A stretch of DNA of 64,000 nucleotides from Filimonas lacunae (GTDB lineage: Bacteria; Bacteroidota; Bacteroidia; Chitinophagales; Chitinophagaceae). A program made the translations under genes and the position numbers. The notes under the pieces are model-generated. The model was not told the DNA's origin, made no database searches, and saw only the letters and a program-made list of their open reading frames with translations. The stretch is taken from positions 3,596,001-3,660,000 of the forward strand of contig NZ_AP017422.1 in NCBI RefSeq assembly GCF_002355595.1, written 5' to 3'. Shown one piece after another: positions 36,181-45,679 of the stretch (position 1 is its first letter; every line of letters starts with the position of its first letter).

Positions 36181-37347
36181 TTAACGTGGGTTATGATAAG
36201 GCTGAACAATAATGGTATTATTCTCAATTGTAAAACTCACTTCTTTGGTTAACGACAACCGGTGTATGAGTTTATCAAAAGGTACCGACCGGGATATGCT
36301 TCCGCTGAAAGTGATCTCTTTTAATTCAGGCGACTGAAACCGCACATCTACTTTATACCAGCGGCTTATCTGCCGCATAATGCCAGCCAGGTCTTCGCCA
36401 TTGAACATAAAATTGCCTTCCTTCCAGGCAACAGCCTGTTCTACATCGGCATTCTGCACCTCTAAGGCATAGCCATTGCTTACTCCTTTTTGTCCGGGCG
36501 TAAGCAATGCAGATCCGTTAATTCTCACCGAGCCTTCCAACAGTGTTGTTTGTGTGTTGCTTTCTTCTGTGTAAGCATTGACATTAAAATGTGTACCCAG
36601 TACTTCAATAGTTTGATGACCTGTATGCACGATAAAAGGATGCGCCACATTTTCTGCCACTTCAAAATAACCTTCGCCCTCCAGGAATATCTCACGGTTT
36701 TTGCCCGCAAAAGCAGCAGGAAATTTGAGGGAAGTAGCAGCGTTCAACCATACTTTGGTTCCATCATTCAATACCAGTTTCCACTGCCCGCCTTTGGGAA
36801 TATGTATCGTATTGTAAACATTAGCCGTTGTACCTGCCCCTTGGCCTGTACCGGAAAAATGCACTTCCCCGCCTTTCTGTTTCTTAACTACCGCATTATT
36901 ATCGATAGCCAGTTCGCCTTCAGGTGCGGTAGTAAGGTCTATTACTTTGCCATTGGCTAAAGTAAGGATGGCTTTGTCTGAGCCCGGCATTACATGGGCT
37001 TTTACCAATGCTGCATCAACATCCGTTTTTGGCGGTATGATATAATAAACCACTGCTACAGCCAGCAGTAACAGCACTGCCGCCGCAGTAACATAGCGAT
37101 ACCTTACCAGCAATCCCTTTGGCCCGTTTACCTGTTGCGGTAACTGCTCGCCGGCATGTATGGCAGCATACGTATTTTTAAATATACGCTCCTTAATATC
37201 TGCAGTGTTCTCTGCCCCGGAATGCTCCAGCGTAGTTGTCAGCTGGGCATACCACTGCGTAAAACGAATTCGTTCTTCTACTGTTAAAGTCCCTTCTTTA
37301 TATTTCCTGGAAAGCAGTTCTATCTCTTCTTGGGAAAATGGATGCAT
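36181..37347 (-). CDS. FecR-family anti-sigma factor (second locus)
   Basis: 388 residues starting at an ATG. Cytoplasmic sigma-binding segment (LLSRKYKEGTLTVEERIRFT), transmembrane helix near 85-103 (VTAAAVLLLLAVAVVYYII), FecR domain (NTIHIPKGGQWKLVLNDGTK, NAATSLKFPAAF, GEGYFEVAE) and DUF4974-like end (GEDLAGIMRQISRWYKVDV). It should hold the ECF factor at 37426 until the STN domain of the neighbouring SusC signals. 78 bp follow the sigma gene. Confidence 0.93.
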   Translation of the reverse strand: MHPFSQEEIELLSRKYKEGTLTVEERIRFTQWYAQLTTTLEHSGAENTADIKERIFKNTYAAIHAGEQLPQQVNGPKGLLVRYRYVTAAAVLLLLAVAVVYYIIPPKTDVDAALVKAHVMPGSDKAILTLANGKVIDLTTAPEGELAIDNNAVVKKQKGGEVHFSGTGQGAGTTANVYNTIHIPKGGQWKLVLNDGTKVWLNAATSLKFPAAFAGKNREIFLEGEGYFEVAENVAHPFIVHTGHQTIEVLGTHFNVNAYTEESNTQTTLLEGSVRINGSALLTPGQKGVSNGYALEVQNADVEQAVAWKEGNFMFNGEDLAGIMRQISRWYKVDVRFQSPELKEITFSGSISRSVPFDKLIHRLSLTKEVSFTIENNTIIVQPYHNPR

Positions 37348-37425
37348 GGGGCAACTTTTGCTATGAGACAGGGAAAAAATGCCTACCCCTTGCCCGAAGT
37401 GCGCTTTTTTTTGAAAAAATACAGA

Positions 37426-38037
37426 TTAATGCAACAGATGTGTATGATGGGATAGCTCGAAACAGACAAAGAAGCAGGCGAATGCAGGCCCGTCCAGCCC
37501 TTCCCGGATACCCTTGATAGCTTTGGTAATATGCCCTTCCACCGTTTTTTCGGCAATGCCCAGCTCACTGGCAATTTGCTGGTTGTTTTTTCCTTCCAGC
37601 CTGCTCATGCGGTACACTACCGCACATTTTTCGGGTAAAGCAGCAATGGCCGCTTCCAGTGCTGCCATCAGCTCTTTTTCCAGCAAAGCGGCATCGGCCG
37701 AAGGCGCGGCACCTCCCGGTACATGGGCTGGTAAGGGTAAAAGCTGGTTGCGCTTCGCATAGCGCGCTTCCAGCACGTTAATAGCCTGGTTTTTAATGGC
37801 GCGGTATAAATAAGTAGAGAGTTGGTAACGTAAAGTAAGGGAAGCCCTGTTTTTCCAGATCTTCACAAAAACATCCTGCACACATTCCTCCGCTTCTGCC
37901 TCATTCTGAAGGTCGTACGTAGCCTGTGCCAGTAATTTCATCCAATAACGGTTGTATATTTCACTGAATGCCCATTCATTTCCTTCATTCAGAAAATGAA
38001 CCAGTTCCTCATCACTCAAATGTTGCAGATCCCTCAT
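37426..38037 (-). CDS. ECF-subfamily RNA polymerase sigma-70 factor (second locus)
   Basis: 203 residues with region 2 (FSEIYNRYWMKLLAQATYDL, AEECVQDVFVKIW) and region 4 (NQQIASELGIAEKTVEGHIT). ATG start, unlike its counterpart at 29517. The C-terminus (ACFFVCFELSHHTHLLH) is hydrophobic and His-rich, unusual for this family. A -7 element lies 42 bp upstream. It is expected to drive the second susC operon. Confidence 0.92.
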   Translation of the reverse strand: MRDLQHLSDEELVHFLNEGNEWAFSEIYNRYWMKLLAQATYDLQNEAEAEECVQDVFVKIWKNRASLTLRYQLSTYLYRAIKNQAINVLEARYAKRNQLLPLPAHVPGGAAPSADAALLEKELMAALEAAIAALPEKCAVVYRMSRLEGKNNQQIASELGIAEKTVEGHITKAIKGIREGLDGPAFACFFVCFELSHHTHLLH

Positions 38038-38078
38038 ATTCAGTTATCCCCATTCCCCTGGCAGGGTAAAGGTAATAT

Positions 38079-38086
38079 CAAAGATA
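38079..38086 (-). promoter_or_regulatory. -7 promoter element of the second ECF gene
   Basis: The minus strand reads TATCTTTG, matching TAnnTTTG, 42 bp before the ATG at 38037. No strong -33 box. Confidence 0.45.
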
Positions 38087-38092
38087 AGGAAA

Positions 38093-38111
38093 GCAGCCTA
38101 TTGAATGCTGC
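38093..38111 (-). terminator. weak hairpin after the alcohol dehydrogenase
   Basis: GCAGC/GCTGC stem with a 9-bp loop, followed on the minus strand by TTTCCTT, 14 bp beyond the stop codon. Short stem, so uncertain. Confidence 0.35.
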
Positions 38112-38124
38112 CTCCCCCTGCTGC

Positions 38125-39282
38125 TTATGGCTTCAAAACCACCTTTACACAATTGTCTTCTTTGTTATTAAAGATGCTGTACATTTTAGCTGCATCAGCC
38201 AGTGGTACACTATGCGTGATAATATCATCCAACACTACTTTTTCTGTTTCTACCAGGTTAATCAGCTTATCTATATAGTGATGGGCCCAGGCCTGGCCAC
38301 CACGTAAAGTGATACCTTTGTCAAACCACTGGTATAAAGGAAAATTATCGTAAGGCGATCCGTACACCCCCATCACACTTACATGTCCTCCCCTGCGCAC
38401 CGCATCCAGGCAGCGTTCCAACACCTTCATAGAGCCCTTCTCCATCTGGATGATGTTCATCATTTTTTCACCGAAGTTCTGATGCGCTTCCATACCTACC
38501 GCATCTACGCATACATCAGCACCATACCCTCCGGTCATTTGCCGGATAACTTCCACAGCGTCTTCTTTTGCGGCATTGATCGTTTCTACAGAAGCCGTTA
38601 CCCTTGCTTTTTCTAACCGGTAAGGTTCAATATCAACACCTATTACACGTGCAGCACCATGCATCCAGGCAGCTTTCATAGCCATTAAACCAACAGGCCC
38701 GCATCCGAATACCGCTACCGTTTCTCCCCCTTTTACACCCGCCCACTCAATAGCCGACCATCCTGTTGGAAATATATCTGTCAGGAATAACGCCTGTGCA
38801 TCTGTTAGTTTGTCGGATATTTTCCGGGGGCCAATATCAGCATAAGGAATACGCAAGTATTCAGCCTGTCCGCCGTTATAACCTCCATACAGGTCGGTGT
38901 AGCCAAACAAGGCACCACCTTTGCCTTTCATCAATCCTCCTTCCGGGCCATAATGCTCCGGATTGGAGTTTTCGCAATGGGTGTGCAGTTCCATATTGCA
39001 GAAATGACAATGGCCGCAGGCAATGGGGAAAGGAACTACCACTCTGTCGCCTTTTTTCAGATTGCTTATTCCACTACCCGTTTCTTCTACAATGCCCATA
39101 AACTCATGCCCCAGCACCATTGGGCGGGGCTGTGGAAACATACCATTGTATATATGCAAATCTGAACCGCAAATAGCGGTAGATGTAACACGGATAATGG
39201 CATCCCGGGCGTGTTCTATCACCGGGTCAGCTACCGTATCAATCCGCACATCCTTTTTTCCGTGAATTACCAGCGCTTTCAT
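38125..39282 (-). CDS. zinc-dependent alcohol dehydrogenase (formaldehyde-dehydrogenase-like)
   Basis: 385 residues from the ATG at 39280-39282, chosen because MKALVIHGKKDVRIDTVADP is the usual family start; a longer in-frame start only adds MILLLLKEKI. Catalytic zinc ligands: Cys in TAICGSDLHIYNG and His-Glu in VLGHEFMG. The structural zinc site is CGHCHFCNMELHTHC. The Rossmann fold has VFGCGPVGLMAMKAAW and DIEPYRLEKA. It likely oxidises an alcohol or a formaldehyde adduct with NAD. The large lobe insertion (NPEHYGPEGGLMKGKGGALF) is typical of the subfamily that handles hydroxymethyl adducts. Monocistronic. Confidence 0.93.
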   Translation of the reverse strand: MKALVIHGKKDVRIDTVADPVIEHARDAIIRVTSTAICGSDLHIYNGMFPQPRPMVLGHEFMGIVEETGSGISNLKKGDRVVVPFPIACGHCHFCNMELHTHCENSNPEHYGPEGGLMKGKGGALFGYTDLYGGYNGGQAEYLRIPYADIGPRKISDKLTDAQALFLTDIFPTGWSAIEWAGVKGGETVAVFGCGPVGLMAMKAAWMHGAARVIGVDIEPYRLEKARVTASVETINAAKEDAVEVIRQMTGGYGADVCVDAVGMEAHQNFGEKMMNIIQMEKGSMKVLERCLDAVRRGGHVSVMGVYGSPYDNFPLYQWFDKGITLRGGQAWAHHYIDKLINLVETEKVVLDDIITHSVPLADAAKMYSIFNNKEDNCVKVVLKP

Positions 39283-39500
39283 AATTTTTTCTTTTAATAA
39301 TAAAAGAATCATTCCCTGTCATTTAAAAACTAAATCTGTCAAAAAGCAAGTATTACCCTTTACTTAACAAGTATTATCTTACCTTACACTCAATAGAAGC
39401 CGCATTCATCTCTTTTCTATTCCCAATAGCACCTCAAGCACCCGGGCCTGGTTAACTCATTGCACGCGATTTCTCTCTTCCGTTATTAAATCATTATTGT

Positions 39501-40244
39501 ATGGCTGTTTTACTATTCTTCGTTGCCCTATGGTACACCTCTCTATTTTTTCAAACCTTTTTCCAGCATAGATATGCAGCACATGGTGCGTTTAAAATGA
39601 ACAGGTTCTGGGAACGTACCTTTTATATCTGCACCTACCTTTCGCAAGGTTCATCCTACATGAGCCCTGCTGCTTATGGCATTATGCATAGGATGCACCA
39701 TGCTTATACAGACACTGATAAAGACCCGCATTCACCTCAATTCTCCAAAAACATATTTGGTATGATGTGGCGCACACGACAGTTTTATCTCAACATATTT
39801 ACAGGTAAAATGCAGGTAGAAGAGCGGTTTACTAAAAATCTGCCCCATTGGCACACATTTGATAAACTGGCCAGTTCTTCTATTTCCCGGCTTTTGTGGG
39901 TGGCAGTATACACCAGCATTGTAATTATTTTCTCACCTGCCTGGTGGTTTCTTTTATTGCTACCTGTTATGATTGCAATGGGTGCTTTTCACGGAGCCAT
40001 TATTAATTGGTTTGCGCATAAATATGGCTATGTAAATTTCAAACTCAAAAACACAGCACATAATTTACTCACTGTGGATGTGTTGATGTTAGGAGAATCT
40101 TACCATAACAATCATCATAAAAATCCGGCCTCCATCAACTTTGGAAAGCGCTGGCACGAAATTGACCCGGTATATCCTGTTATACGATTGTTTTCCTGGC
40201 TTCGGATTATAAAGCTTTCTACACAGACTAAAGCAGATGCGTAA
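39501..40244 (+). CDS. membrane fatty-acid desaturase (acyl-CoA/delta-9 type)
   Basis: 247 residues with the three histidine boxes of the membrane di-iron desaturases: HRYAAH (near 24), HRMHHAYTDTDKDPHSP (near 70) and ESYHNNHH (near 203), plus transmembrane segments around 3-20, 130-165. It introduces a double bond into membrane fatty acids, probably for fluidity control. It is shorter than plant enzymes but normal for bacterial ones. Divergent from the dehydrogenase with 218 bp of intergenic DNA in which I see no clear promoter box. Confidence 0.9.
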   Translation: MAVLLFFVALWYTSLFFQTFFQHRYAAHGAFKMNRFWERTFYICTYLSQGSSYMSPAAYGIMHRMHHAYTDTDKDPHSPQFSKNIFGMMWRTRQFYLNIFTGKMQVEERFTKNLPHWHTFDKLASSSISRLLWVAVYTSIVIIFSPAWWFLLLLPVMIAMGAFHGAIINWFAHKYGYVNFKLKNTAHNLLTVDVLMLGESYHNNHHKNPASINFGKRWHEIDPVYPVIRLFSWLRIIKLSTQTKADA

Positions 40245-40316
40245 AACTATCTCACCTATAACAACAACAGACTCCGGGCTGTTGAAGGATGCCTTAAAAA
40301 TTATTCGCGCGCCCTA

Positions 40317-41318
40317 TTAGTTTTTTAGGGGTACCAGGGATTGCGCATTGTTTATCTTTTGTATAAACCGGCTCACCGCTTCTACCACCTGCGGAAACCA
40401 CGGATCATATAAACAAAAGGAATGAGGCGTGTTAGGGTATTCTATAATCTCTGTATATACCTGTTTTGCATCCATCTTCTTTTTAAAATCATTACGCCCC
40501 GGATGCATCCGTTCTATAGAACTGTTTAAAAACAGGAATGGCACCTTATTGCTATCTGCATAGGAAAAGGGCGATGCTTCCTTCCATAACTCCAGCTGTT
40601 CTGTTCGTGGATAGCCCAGCCATTGGGCAGAAGCCCCCGCTTTATCAGGATATTGTGCTTCCCACGATTCGGGATGCACAAAAGATAATGTGCCGTCAAT
40701 ATCTATTACTGCATTCACCAGGCTGGTGCCATTGCTTCCTCCCTCCACTCCTTCAAACTGCTGCAAACCATTGGTAACACCTGTGAAAGCAGCCAGCTCT
40801 CCACCGGCAGAAAAACCAAGAATGCTTATTTTCTGAGGGTCAATGCCATAAACGGCCGCCTTCGTATGTACCCATCTTACAGCCGCTTTTATATCATATA
40901 CAGCTGCAGGATAAAAGGCTTCGGTAGACAATCGATATTCTACCGTAAAACAGGCAATGCCCCTTGCTGCCAGATGCTGCGCCAGTGGAATGTGCTGCGA
41001 GCGATTGCCAGAGCGCCAGCCGCCGCCATGTATTATTACGATAGCCGGTGTGTTTTTATGGGGAGCGCTGGGCGTAAAAGCATCCAGATGCAAAGCACGG
41101 TCGCCCACCTGCGCATACACCAGGTTGCGTTGCTCTTCTACGGACGATACAGACGAATCGGGCACCAAACGGATAAAAGGAAAAGATTTTACATTATGCG
41201 CATAATCAGATGCATTGCTATAGGAAGTATCCCTCACCCCTGTGCGCCATTCTGCACGTTGGGCTACCGCAACATAGCATTGCAATAACAGCAACAAACC
41301 AGCGATCTGTTTTACCAT
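40317..41318 (-). CDS. secreted alpha/beta hydrolase (BD-FAE/esterase type)
   Basis: 333 residues with signal peptide (MVKQIAGLLLLLQCYVAVAQ). Oxyanion motif HGGGW (near 95), nucleophile GFSAGG (Ser near 169), a late His in NTPHSFCLYDPW. The pattern fits carboxylesterase/acetyl-xylan-esterase-like hydrolases in the periplasm. Substrate unknown. Convergent with the desaturase gene. Confidence 0.9.
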   Translation of the reverse strand: MVKQIAGLLLLLQCYVAVAQRAEWRTGVRDTSYSNASDYAHNVKSFPFIRLVPDSSVSSVEEQRNLVYAQVGDRALHLDAFTPSAPHKNTPAIVIIHGGGWRSGNRSQHIPLAQHLAARGIACFTVEYRLSTEAFYPAAVYDIKAAVRWVHTKAAVYGIDPQKISILGFSAGGELAAFTGVTNGLQQFEGVEGGSNGTSLVNAVIDIDGTLSFVHPESWEAQYPDKAGASAQWLGYPRTEQLELWKEASPFSYADSNKVPFLFLNSSIERMHPGRNDFKKKMDAKQVYTEIIEYPNTPHSFCLYDPWFPQVVEAVSRFIQKINNAQSLVPLKN

Positions 41319-41459
41319 ACATCAATTTTACCAGGCAGGCCCACCTTATCGCAATAGCTGTCAAAGGCAAACATCCTCCCGAAATGAAGAATACATGAAT
41401 TATATACTAGATGTTGCCCTATGCACACATATGGGAAACAAACAACCGTTATCCTAAAT

Positions 41460-41490
41460 GGAATATTTTTTAAATATATGAGAATATTCC
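41460..41490. promoter_or_regulatory. inverted repeat GGAATATT...AATATTCC
   Basis: A perfect 8-bp inverted repeat with a 15-bp AT-rich centre (41460-41467 and 41483-41490) lies 88 bp before the SDR gene, in the gap between divergent genes. It may be an operator, perhaps for the AraC protein at 42470. Confidence 0.35.
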
Positions 41491-41577
41491 TCAAAAAGTA
41501 TACAACCTCCCGCAATTCGTATTATCAGCAGGTAGCCCTTACACATGACCTTTACATCATAATAAAAGCCACAAAAA

Positions 41578-42393
41578 ATGAATAAGACCATCTTAATTAC
41601 AGGAGCCAGCACCGGAATAGGTAAAACCACCGCACAGTTGTTTCAGGCAAAAGGCTGGAATGTAATAGCCACCATGCGCAAACCGGAAGAAGCCACTGAA
41701 TTAGCCACATTACCCAACGTGCTGGTTACCAAACTGGATGTGCTGGATATAGCTTCTATTGAAGCAGCCGTTAACAAAGGCATTACACAATTTGGTAAAA
41801 TTGATGTGTTACTGAATAATGCCGGTTATGGCGCTTACGGTCCGCTGGAATCATTTCCCCGCGAAAAGATCATCCGTCAGTTCGATACCAATGTTATCGG
41901 GTTATTAGATGTAACCAAAGCGGTGTTACCGCACTTCCGCAGTCAGCAAAGCGGTATAGTAATCAATATATCCTCTATCGGGGGTAAAATGACCTTCCCA
42001 TTCGGTACGCTGTACCACGGAACTAAATTTGCCGTGGAAGGTATTTCAGAAGCCTTAAGCTACGAGTTGGGTGCATTTGGAGCGAAAGTAAAGATTGTAG
42101 AACCGGGTGCTATTGCCACTGACTTTGCCGGCCGCTCGTTCGACCTGCACAACGACGAAAACCTTCCGGAATATCAACCATTGATGAATAAGGTACTGGG
42201 CGCAGTGAATAGCATGTTCGAAAACGCTTCTCCTGCCAGTGTGGTAGCGGAGGTAATTTACACCGCTGCTACAGATGGAACGGATCAGTTGCGTTACCGC
42301 GTCGGCGCAGATGCGGAAAGCCTGCTTGATAGTCGTCAGCAACTGGACGACACCACTTTTATCAACGGTATTAAAGCGCAATTTGGTATTTAA
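41578..42393 (+). CDS. short-chain dehydrogenase/reductase
   Basis: 271 residues of classical SDR form: cofactor motif TGASTGIGK (8-16), NNAGYGAYG, catalytic Ser in INISSIGGKM and Tyr-x-x-x-Lys in YHGTKF. NAD(P)-dependent oxidation or reduction of an unknown small substrate. The basic residues after the first strand (RKPEEA) favour NADPH. The AraC regulator 76 bp downstream is a typical partner of this gene type; a terminator lies between them. Confidence 0.93.
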   Translation: MNKTILITGASTGIGKTTAQLFQAKGWNVIATMRKPEEATELATLPNVLVTKLDVLDIASIEAAVNKGITQFGKIDVLLNNAGYGAYGPLESFPREKIIRQFDTNVIGLLDVTKAVLPHFRSQQSGIVINISSIGGKMTFPFGTLYHGTKFAVEGISEALSYELGAFGAKVKIVEPGAIATDFAGRSFDLHNDENLPEYQPLMNKVLGAVNSMFENASPASVVAEVIYTAATDGTDQLRYRVGADAESLLDSRQQLDDTTFINGIKAQFGI

Positions 42394-42408
42394 TTTCCCT
42401 TATTCTCC

Positions 42409-42441
42409 TTACAGCGTTATTGCCAAACAATAACGCTGTAA
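42409..42441 (+). terminator. intrinsic terminator after the SDR gene
   Basis: A perfect 14-bp stem (TTACAGCGTTATTG with its complement at 42428-42441), loop of 5, followed by TTTTATTG. Confidence 0.9.
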
Positions 42442-42469
42442 TTTTATTGTACCGCTTAATCATTCCTAT

Positions 42470-43375
42470 ATGAGTGCCTATCTTCATCTGCAAACCATTC
42501 CTGACTTGTTTACCTTTTTTGAACCGCATAGCACACCTCAGCATCCGTTGATAGCTGTAGTGGATTTTAGCAAGGTGGATAAACGTATTGATGAAGAAAC
42601 CCGGATACTCACCGACCTGTACTGCATTCTTTTTAAAGACTATTGCAACAACAGCATCCGATATGGCCGTAAAGTGATAGACTTTAAAGATGGAAGCCTT
42701 GTTTGCATGGCACCAGGCCAGGTGATTGAACTGGATGCAGAATCATTTGAAGAGATGCGCGGCTGGGGCATTTTCTTTCATCCCGACCTGATACGCGCCA
42801 CCACACTTAATCATAAAATGAAGGAATATACCTTCTTCTCTTACGAAACAGCCGAAGCCCTGCATTTATCAGATAAAGAAAAGCAGGTACTACAGGATTG
42901 CATTGTAAAGATTGAAACGGAATTGCAGGAAAACATTGATATACATAGTCAATCTATCATTGTATCCAATATTGAATTGTTCCTGAACTACTGCACCCGG
43001 TTTTACGGAAGGCAGTTTATTACCCGCAAAAGCACACATGGCTCTGTAGTAGGGCAAATTGAACAATTTTTAAGCGACTACTTTGGCCGACCCGATACCA
43101 GTGATAAAAATTTATTAACGGTGAAATACCTGGCCGACCAGGTAAACCTCTCCCCCGGCTACCTGAGCGACTTGCTACGTAAAGAAACCGGTAAAAATGC
43201 ACAGGAGCATATTCATTTTTATATGATTGAAGAAGCCAAAAACATATTATTAAGCACCAACAAATCCATTGGTGAAATAGCCTATGCATTGGGCTTCGAA
43301 TATCCTCAATACTTTAATAAACTTTTTAAACAAAAAACCGGAAAAACACCCGTGGAGTTCAGGAATATGAATTAG
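42470..43375 (+). CDS. AraC-family transcriptional regulator
   Basis: 301 residues. N-terminal AraC-binding-like sensor domain (residues 1-180), then two C-terminal helix-turn-helix motifs: YLADQVNLSPGYLSDLLRKE and IGEIAYALGFEYPQYFNKLF followed by TGKTPVEFR. Different subtype from the pair at 3366/7919. Likely regulator of the SDR gene just upstream, possibly through the inverted repeat at 41460. It ends 4 bp before the convergent M14 gene, with no terminator visible between them. Confidence 0.92.
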   Translation: MSAYLHLQTIPDLFTFFEPHSTPQHPLIAVVDFSKVDKRIDEETRILTDLYCILFKDYCNNSIRYGRKVIDFKDGSLVCMAPGQVIELDAESFEEMRGWGIFFHPDLIRATTLNHKMKEYTFFSYETAEALHLSDKEKQVLQDCIVKIETELQENIDIHSQSIIVSNIELFLNYCTRFYGRQFITRKSTHGSVVGQIEQFLSDYFGRPDTSDKNLLTVKYLADQVNLSPGYLSDLLRKETGKNAQEHIHFYMIEEAKNILLSTNKSIGEIAYALGFEYPQYFNKLFKQKTGKTPVEFRNMN

Positions 43376-43379
43376 CCAC

Positions 43380-45104
43380 CTATTCTATGCGATATACCGG
43401 GTAGCGCATATGCTCCGGTTCGTAATAAGGGGAATGCTTATATACAAACTCCAGCTGTGCAGATGCATTTCCGGCAAAGGCACTATCTGTTTTCTTTTTA
43501 TCGTCCAATGCTTGTTTTACTTCCGGGTGTGCTTTTATCCATTCGGCTGCCACGTCCTCCCATCTGTAATCACTATAACCTTCTTTTTCCTGCAAAACAG
43601 CATCAAAGAAATTCCACGCAAAATACGAATCATCCCCTTCGGGCTCTAACATCTCCACCAGAAAACGGCAAGCCGGCTGGGCTGTTGCAATCAGGTAATC
43701 TCCCTTTCTAAAAACAACAGCATCCGAAGTACGAGCCACCTTTACCGATCCGTTTTTGTGATGTTTTTCATAAGGTCTGGAATTGCTACGGTAATCGGCT
43801 ATCCGGTATACCCCCACCTTCATAATGGTGTCGTGCGTAATTTGACGCATATCTACCTGGTTTAAACGCAGTAGCTCTATCACAGCATGCCAACCTTGCG
43901 GAATCACGTATGCCTTTGGAACGCTTACCCCCTGTACCGGTGTATAGTAATTAAAGAATTTTACTTTTCTTTCAAAAGGGCGTGTATGATCGTAATACAT
44001 ACGGTGCATGCCTGTTACCTCACTCACTTTGGTTCCGGTTTCATACCCCCGGAAAGAGATATTATCCCAGCGCGTAGTGTCCACCTGCCATCGCAAAGCC
44101 CCTTGGCCATTCCCTACATAATTGATAATATTTTCCCTGCGTTTTTCCAATATATCTATGGCATATGCTGCCCCTTTTGCAATAATGGTTTCCATCATAG
44201 CATAAGTAGCTTTTACCCGTGCTGCAAAAGCTTTTAACATGTGCGTTTCCGGCATAAAGGCAATAGTATGAAATAAGGTAGCATATCCGCTTGAAAAGCG
44301 CGGCGGATCATAAAACGCCTCCCATCCCTTATCCGGATTCCCTTCTTCAAAATTCACATACGGCGTTAACGGCCAGCCGCTTTTTTCCATTCCCTCAAAC
44401 AAAGCTGGTTGAAAAACATCATGCAGAAAAACCCCCAGGCTACCTCCCAGTTTGTTCCATTGTGAACAAAGCAACGTCATGGTATATTGGTAGTCAGCCC
44501 CATCACTAACATGATTATCTATCTGAATATCAGGATTTACCCAATGAAAAATTTGCACAAATGCCCGCGCCTCCCACGAATCATTTTTAGTGAAATCCCG
44601 GTTTAAATCCAGGTTCTGTGCATTACCGCGAAAACCATAATTTTCCGGCCCATCCTGGTTTACACGTGAATAGCTGTTACGGTTTAATGCGCCACCAATA
44701 TTGTATAAGGGTATTACAGCCAATGCTACATTATCCGGAATACGCGCTTTGCCGGTAGCCAAATCACGCAGCAAAAGCATACTCGCATCAATGCCATCCG
44801 GTTCTCCGGGATGAATGCCATTGTTAATCAATATCACCACTTTACCTTGTTTATGCCATTCTGCAGGATTAGCAACTCCATTGTTAGCATACAGCACTAC
44901 ATGCAGTGGATAACCGGCATCACTCTTACCCATTTCCTTCATAGCCACCCGTTTGGAATAGCTATCCAATTGCCTGTAAAAACGAATACACTCCTCATAA
45001 GTAGTCGTTTGTTTACCAGCACTTTTTTCAAAAGGAGTTGAAAAATTTTGCGCCTTTGCCATTACAGTCAGCAGCAGAAAAACCGGTACTATCAATTTTC
45101 TCAT
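43380..45104 (-). CDS. secreted M14-family zinc carboxypeptidase
   Basis: 574 residues from the ATG at 45102-45104, which opens a clean signal peptide (MRKLIVPVFLLLTVMAKAQ). An ATG 48 bp upstream adds MIHLLGYCFKYNNLVG, which does not look native. Zinc ligands: HPGE in NNGIHPGEPDG near residue 97 and the third His in QIDNHVSDG near 198. Catalytic Glu in FMPETHMLK near 285. The ~250-residue C-terminal part is beta-rich and of unknown role. Periplasmic or extracellular peptide trimming is likely. Confidence 0.9.
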   Translation of the reverse strand: MRKLIVPVFLLLTVMAKAQNFSTPFEKSAGKQTTTYEECIRFYRQLDSYSKRVAMKEMGKSDAGYPLHVVLYANNGVANPAEWHKQGKVVILINNGIHPGEPDGIDASMLLLRDLATGKARIPDNVALAVIPLYNIGGALNRNSYSRVNQDGPENYGFRGNAQNLDLNRDFTKNDSWEARAFVQIFHWVNPDIQIDNHVSDGADYQYTMTLLCSQWNKLGGSLGVFLHDVFQPALFEGMEKSGWPLTPYVNFEEGNPDKGWEAFYDPPRFSSGYATLFHTIAFMPETHMLKAFAARVKATYAMMETIIAKGAAYAIDILEKRRENIINYVGNGQGALRWQVDTTRWDNISFRGYETGTKVSEVTGMHRMYYDHTRPFERKVKFFNYYTPVQGVSVPKAYVIPQGWHAVIELLRLNQVDMRQITHDTIMKVGVYRIADYRSNSRPYEKHHKNGSVKVARTSDAVVFRKGDYLIATAQPACRFLVEMLEPEGDDSYFAWNFFDAVLQEKEGYSDYRWEDVAAEWIKAHPEVKQALDDKKKTDSAFAGNASAQLEFVYKHSPYYEPEHMRYPVYRIE

Positions 45105-45394
45105 GCCTACTAAGTTATTGTATTTGAAGCAGTAGCCCAGTAAATGAATCACTGATTTAAACTTGTTGGTCAGGGGAACTAAAAAATATGCTTTCTTTGA
45201 GCTATATGATTTCAGCCAGTCCTTTACAATTCCTACTGGGGTTATCTATTGGAGTTTGCTGCTTATGATAACAAAAGAAAGCAGTGGATACACTACCAAT
45301 GCAACACAAGTACTTAACGGCACAAACCACAAAAAAATCCAATGCAATTGCTCCTCGTATGATTCCATCCAACAAGTACTCATACAGGTTGATT

Positions 45395-45679
45395 ATGAAG
45401 ATCAATAACAGCAATGCCAAATGCCTGCATTTGGCATTGCTGGAAGACAGAATTAATATTCAAGAGGGCCGCAGCCAAACATATGACTCCCAGCTATCCT
45501 GGAATTTCAAAACAAATACCTATCAACTATTACCCATTATAGATCCAGACAATTTAGATAAACGACGGGCTACAATGGGCTTAAATCCGTACGCTTCCTA
45601 TTTACAGGCATTTGGCATTACCTGGAATTTGAAAAGTATAAAAAATCACAGCATGCACACCATTAATACCACCTTTTGA
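45395..45679 (+). CDS. possible small gene or gene remnant, 94 residues
   Basis: An ATG-started frame (MKINNSNAKCLHLALLED...) ends in NHSMHTINTTF and overlaps the 3' end of the M19-like gene on the opposite strand by 17 bp. The middle (LSWNFKTNTYQLLPIIDPDN, RRATMGLNPYASYLQAFGI) has the feel of real protein, but no domain is recognised and the 34-bp palindrome at 45409-45442 lies inside its 5' end. It could be a fragment of a larger lost gene. The 5' half of the gap (45105-45394) shows no gene I can support. Confidence 0.25.
   Translation: MKINNSNAKCLHLALLEDRINIQEGRSQTYDSQLSWNFKTNTYQLLPIIDPDNLDKRRATMGLNPYASYLQAFGITWNLKSIKNHSMHTINTTF
45409..45442. repeat. 34-bp near-perfect palindrome
   Basis: CAGCAATGCCAAATGC (45409-45424), two centre bases, and its exact complement (45427-45442). 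There is no T-run, so it is not an ordinary terminator. The arm GCATTTGGCATT recurs at 45608-45619. Possible recombination or protein-binding site in an accessory region. Confidence 0.7.

Noticed and set aside
45163-45408. Plus-strand frame upstream of the 34-bp palindrome
   Set aside because: Low-complexity composition, no domain, overlaps another frame; not supported as a gene.
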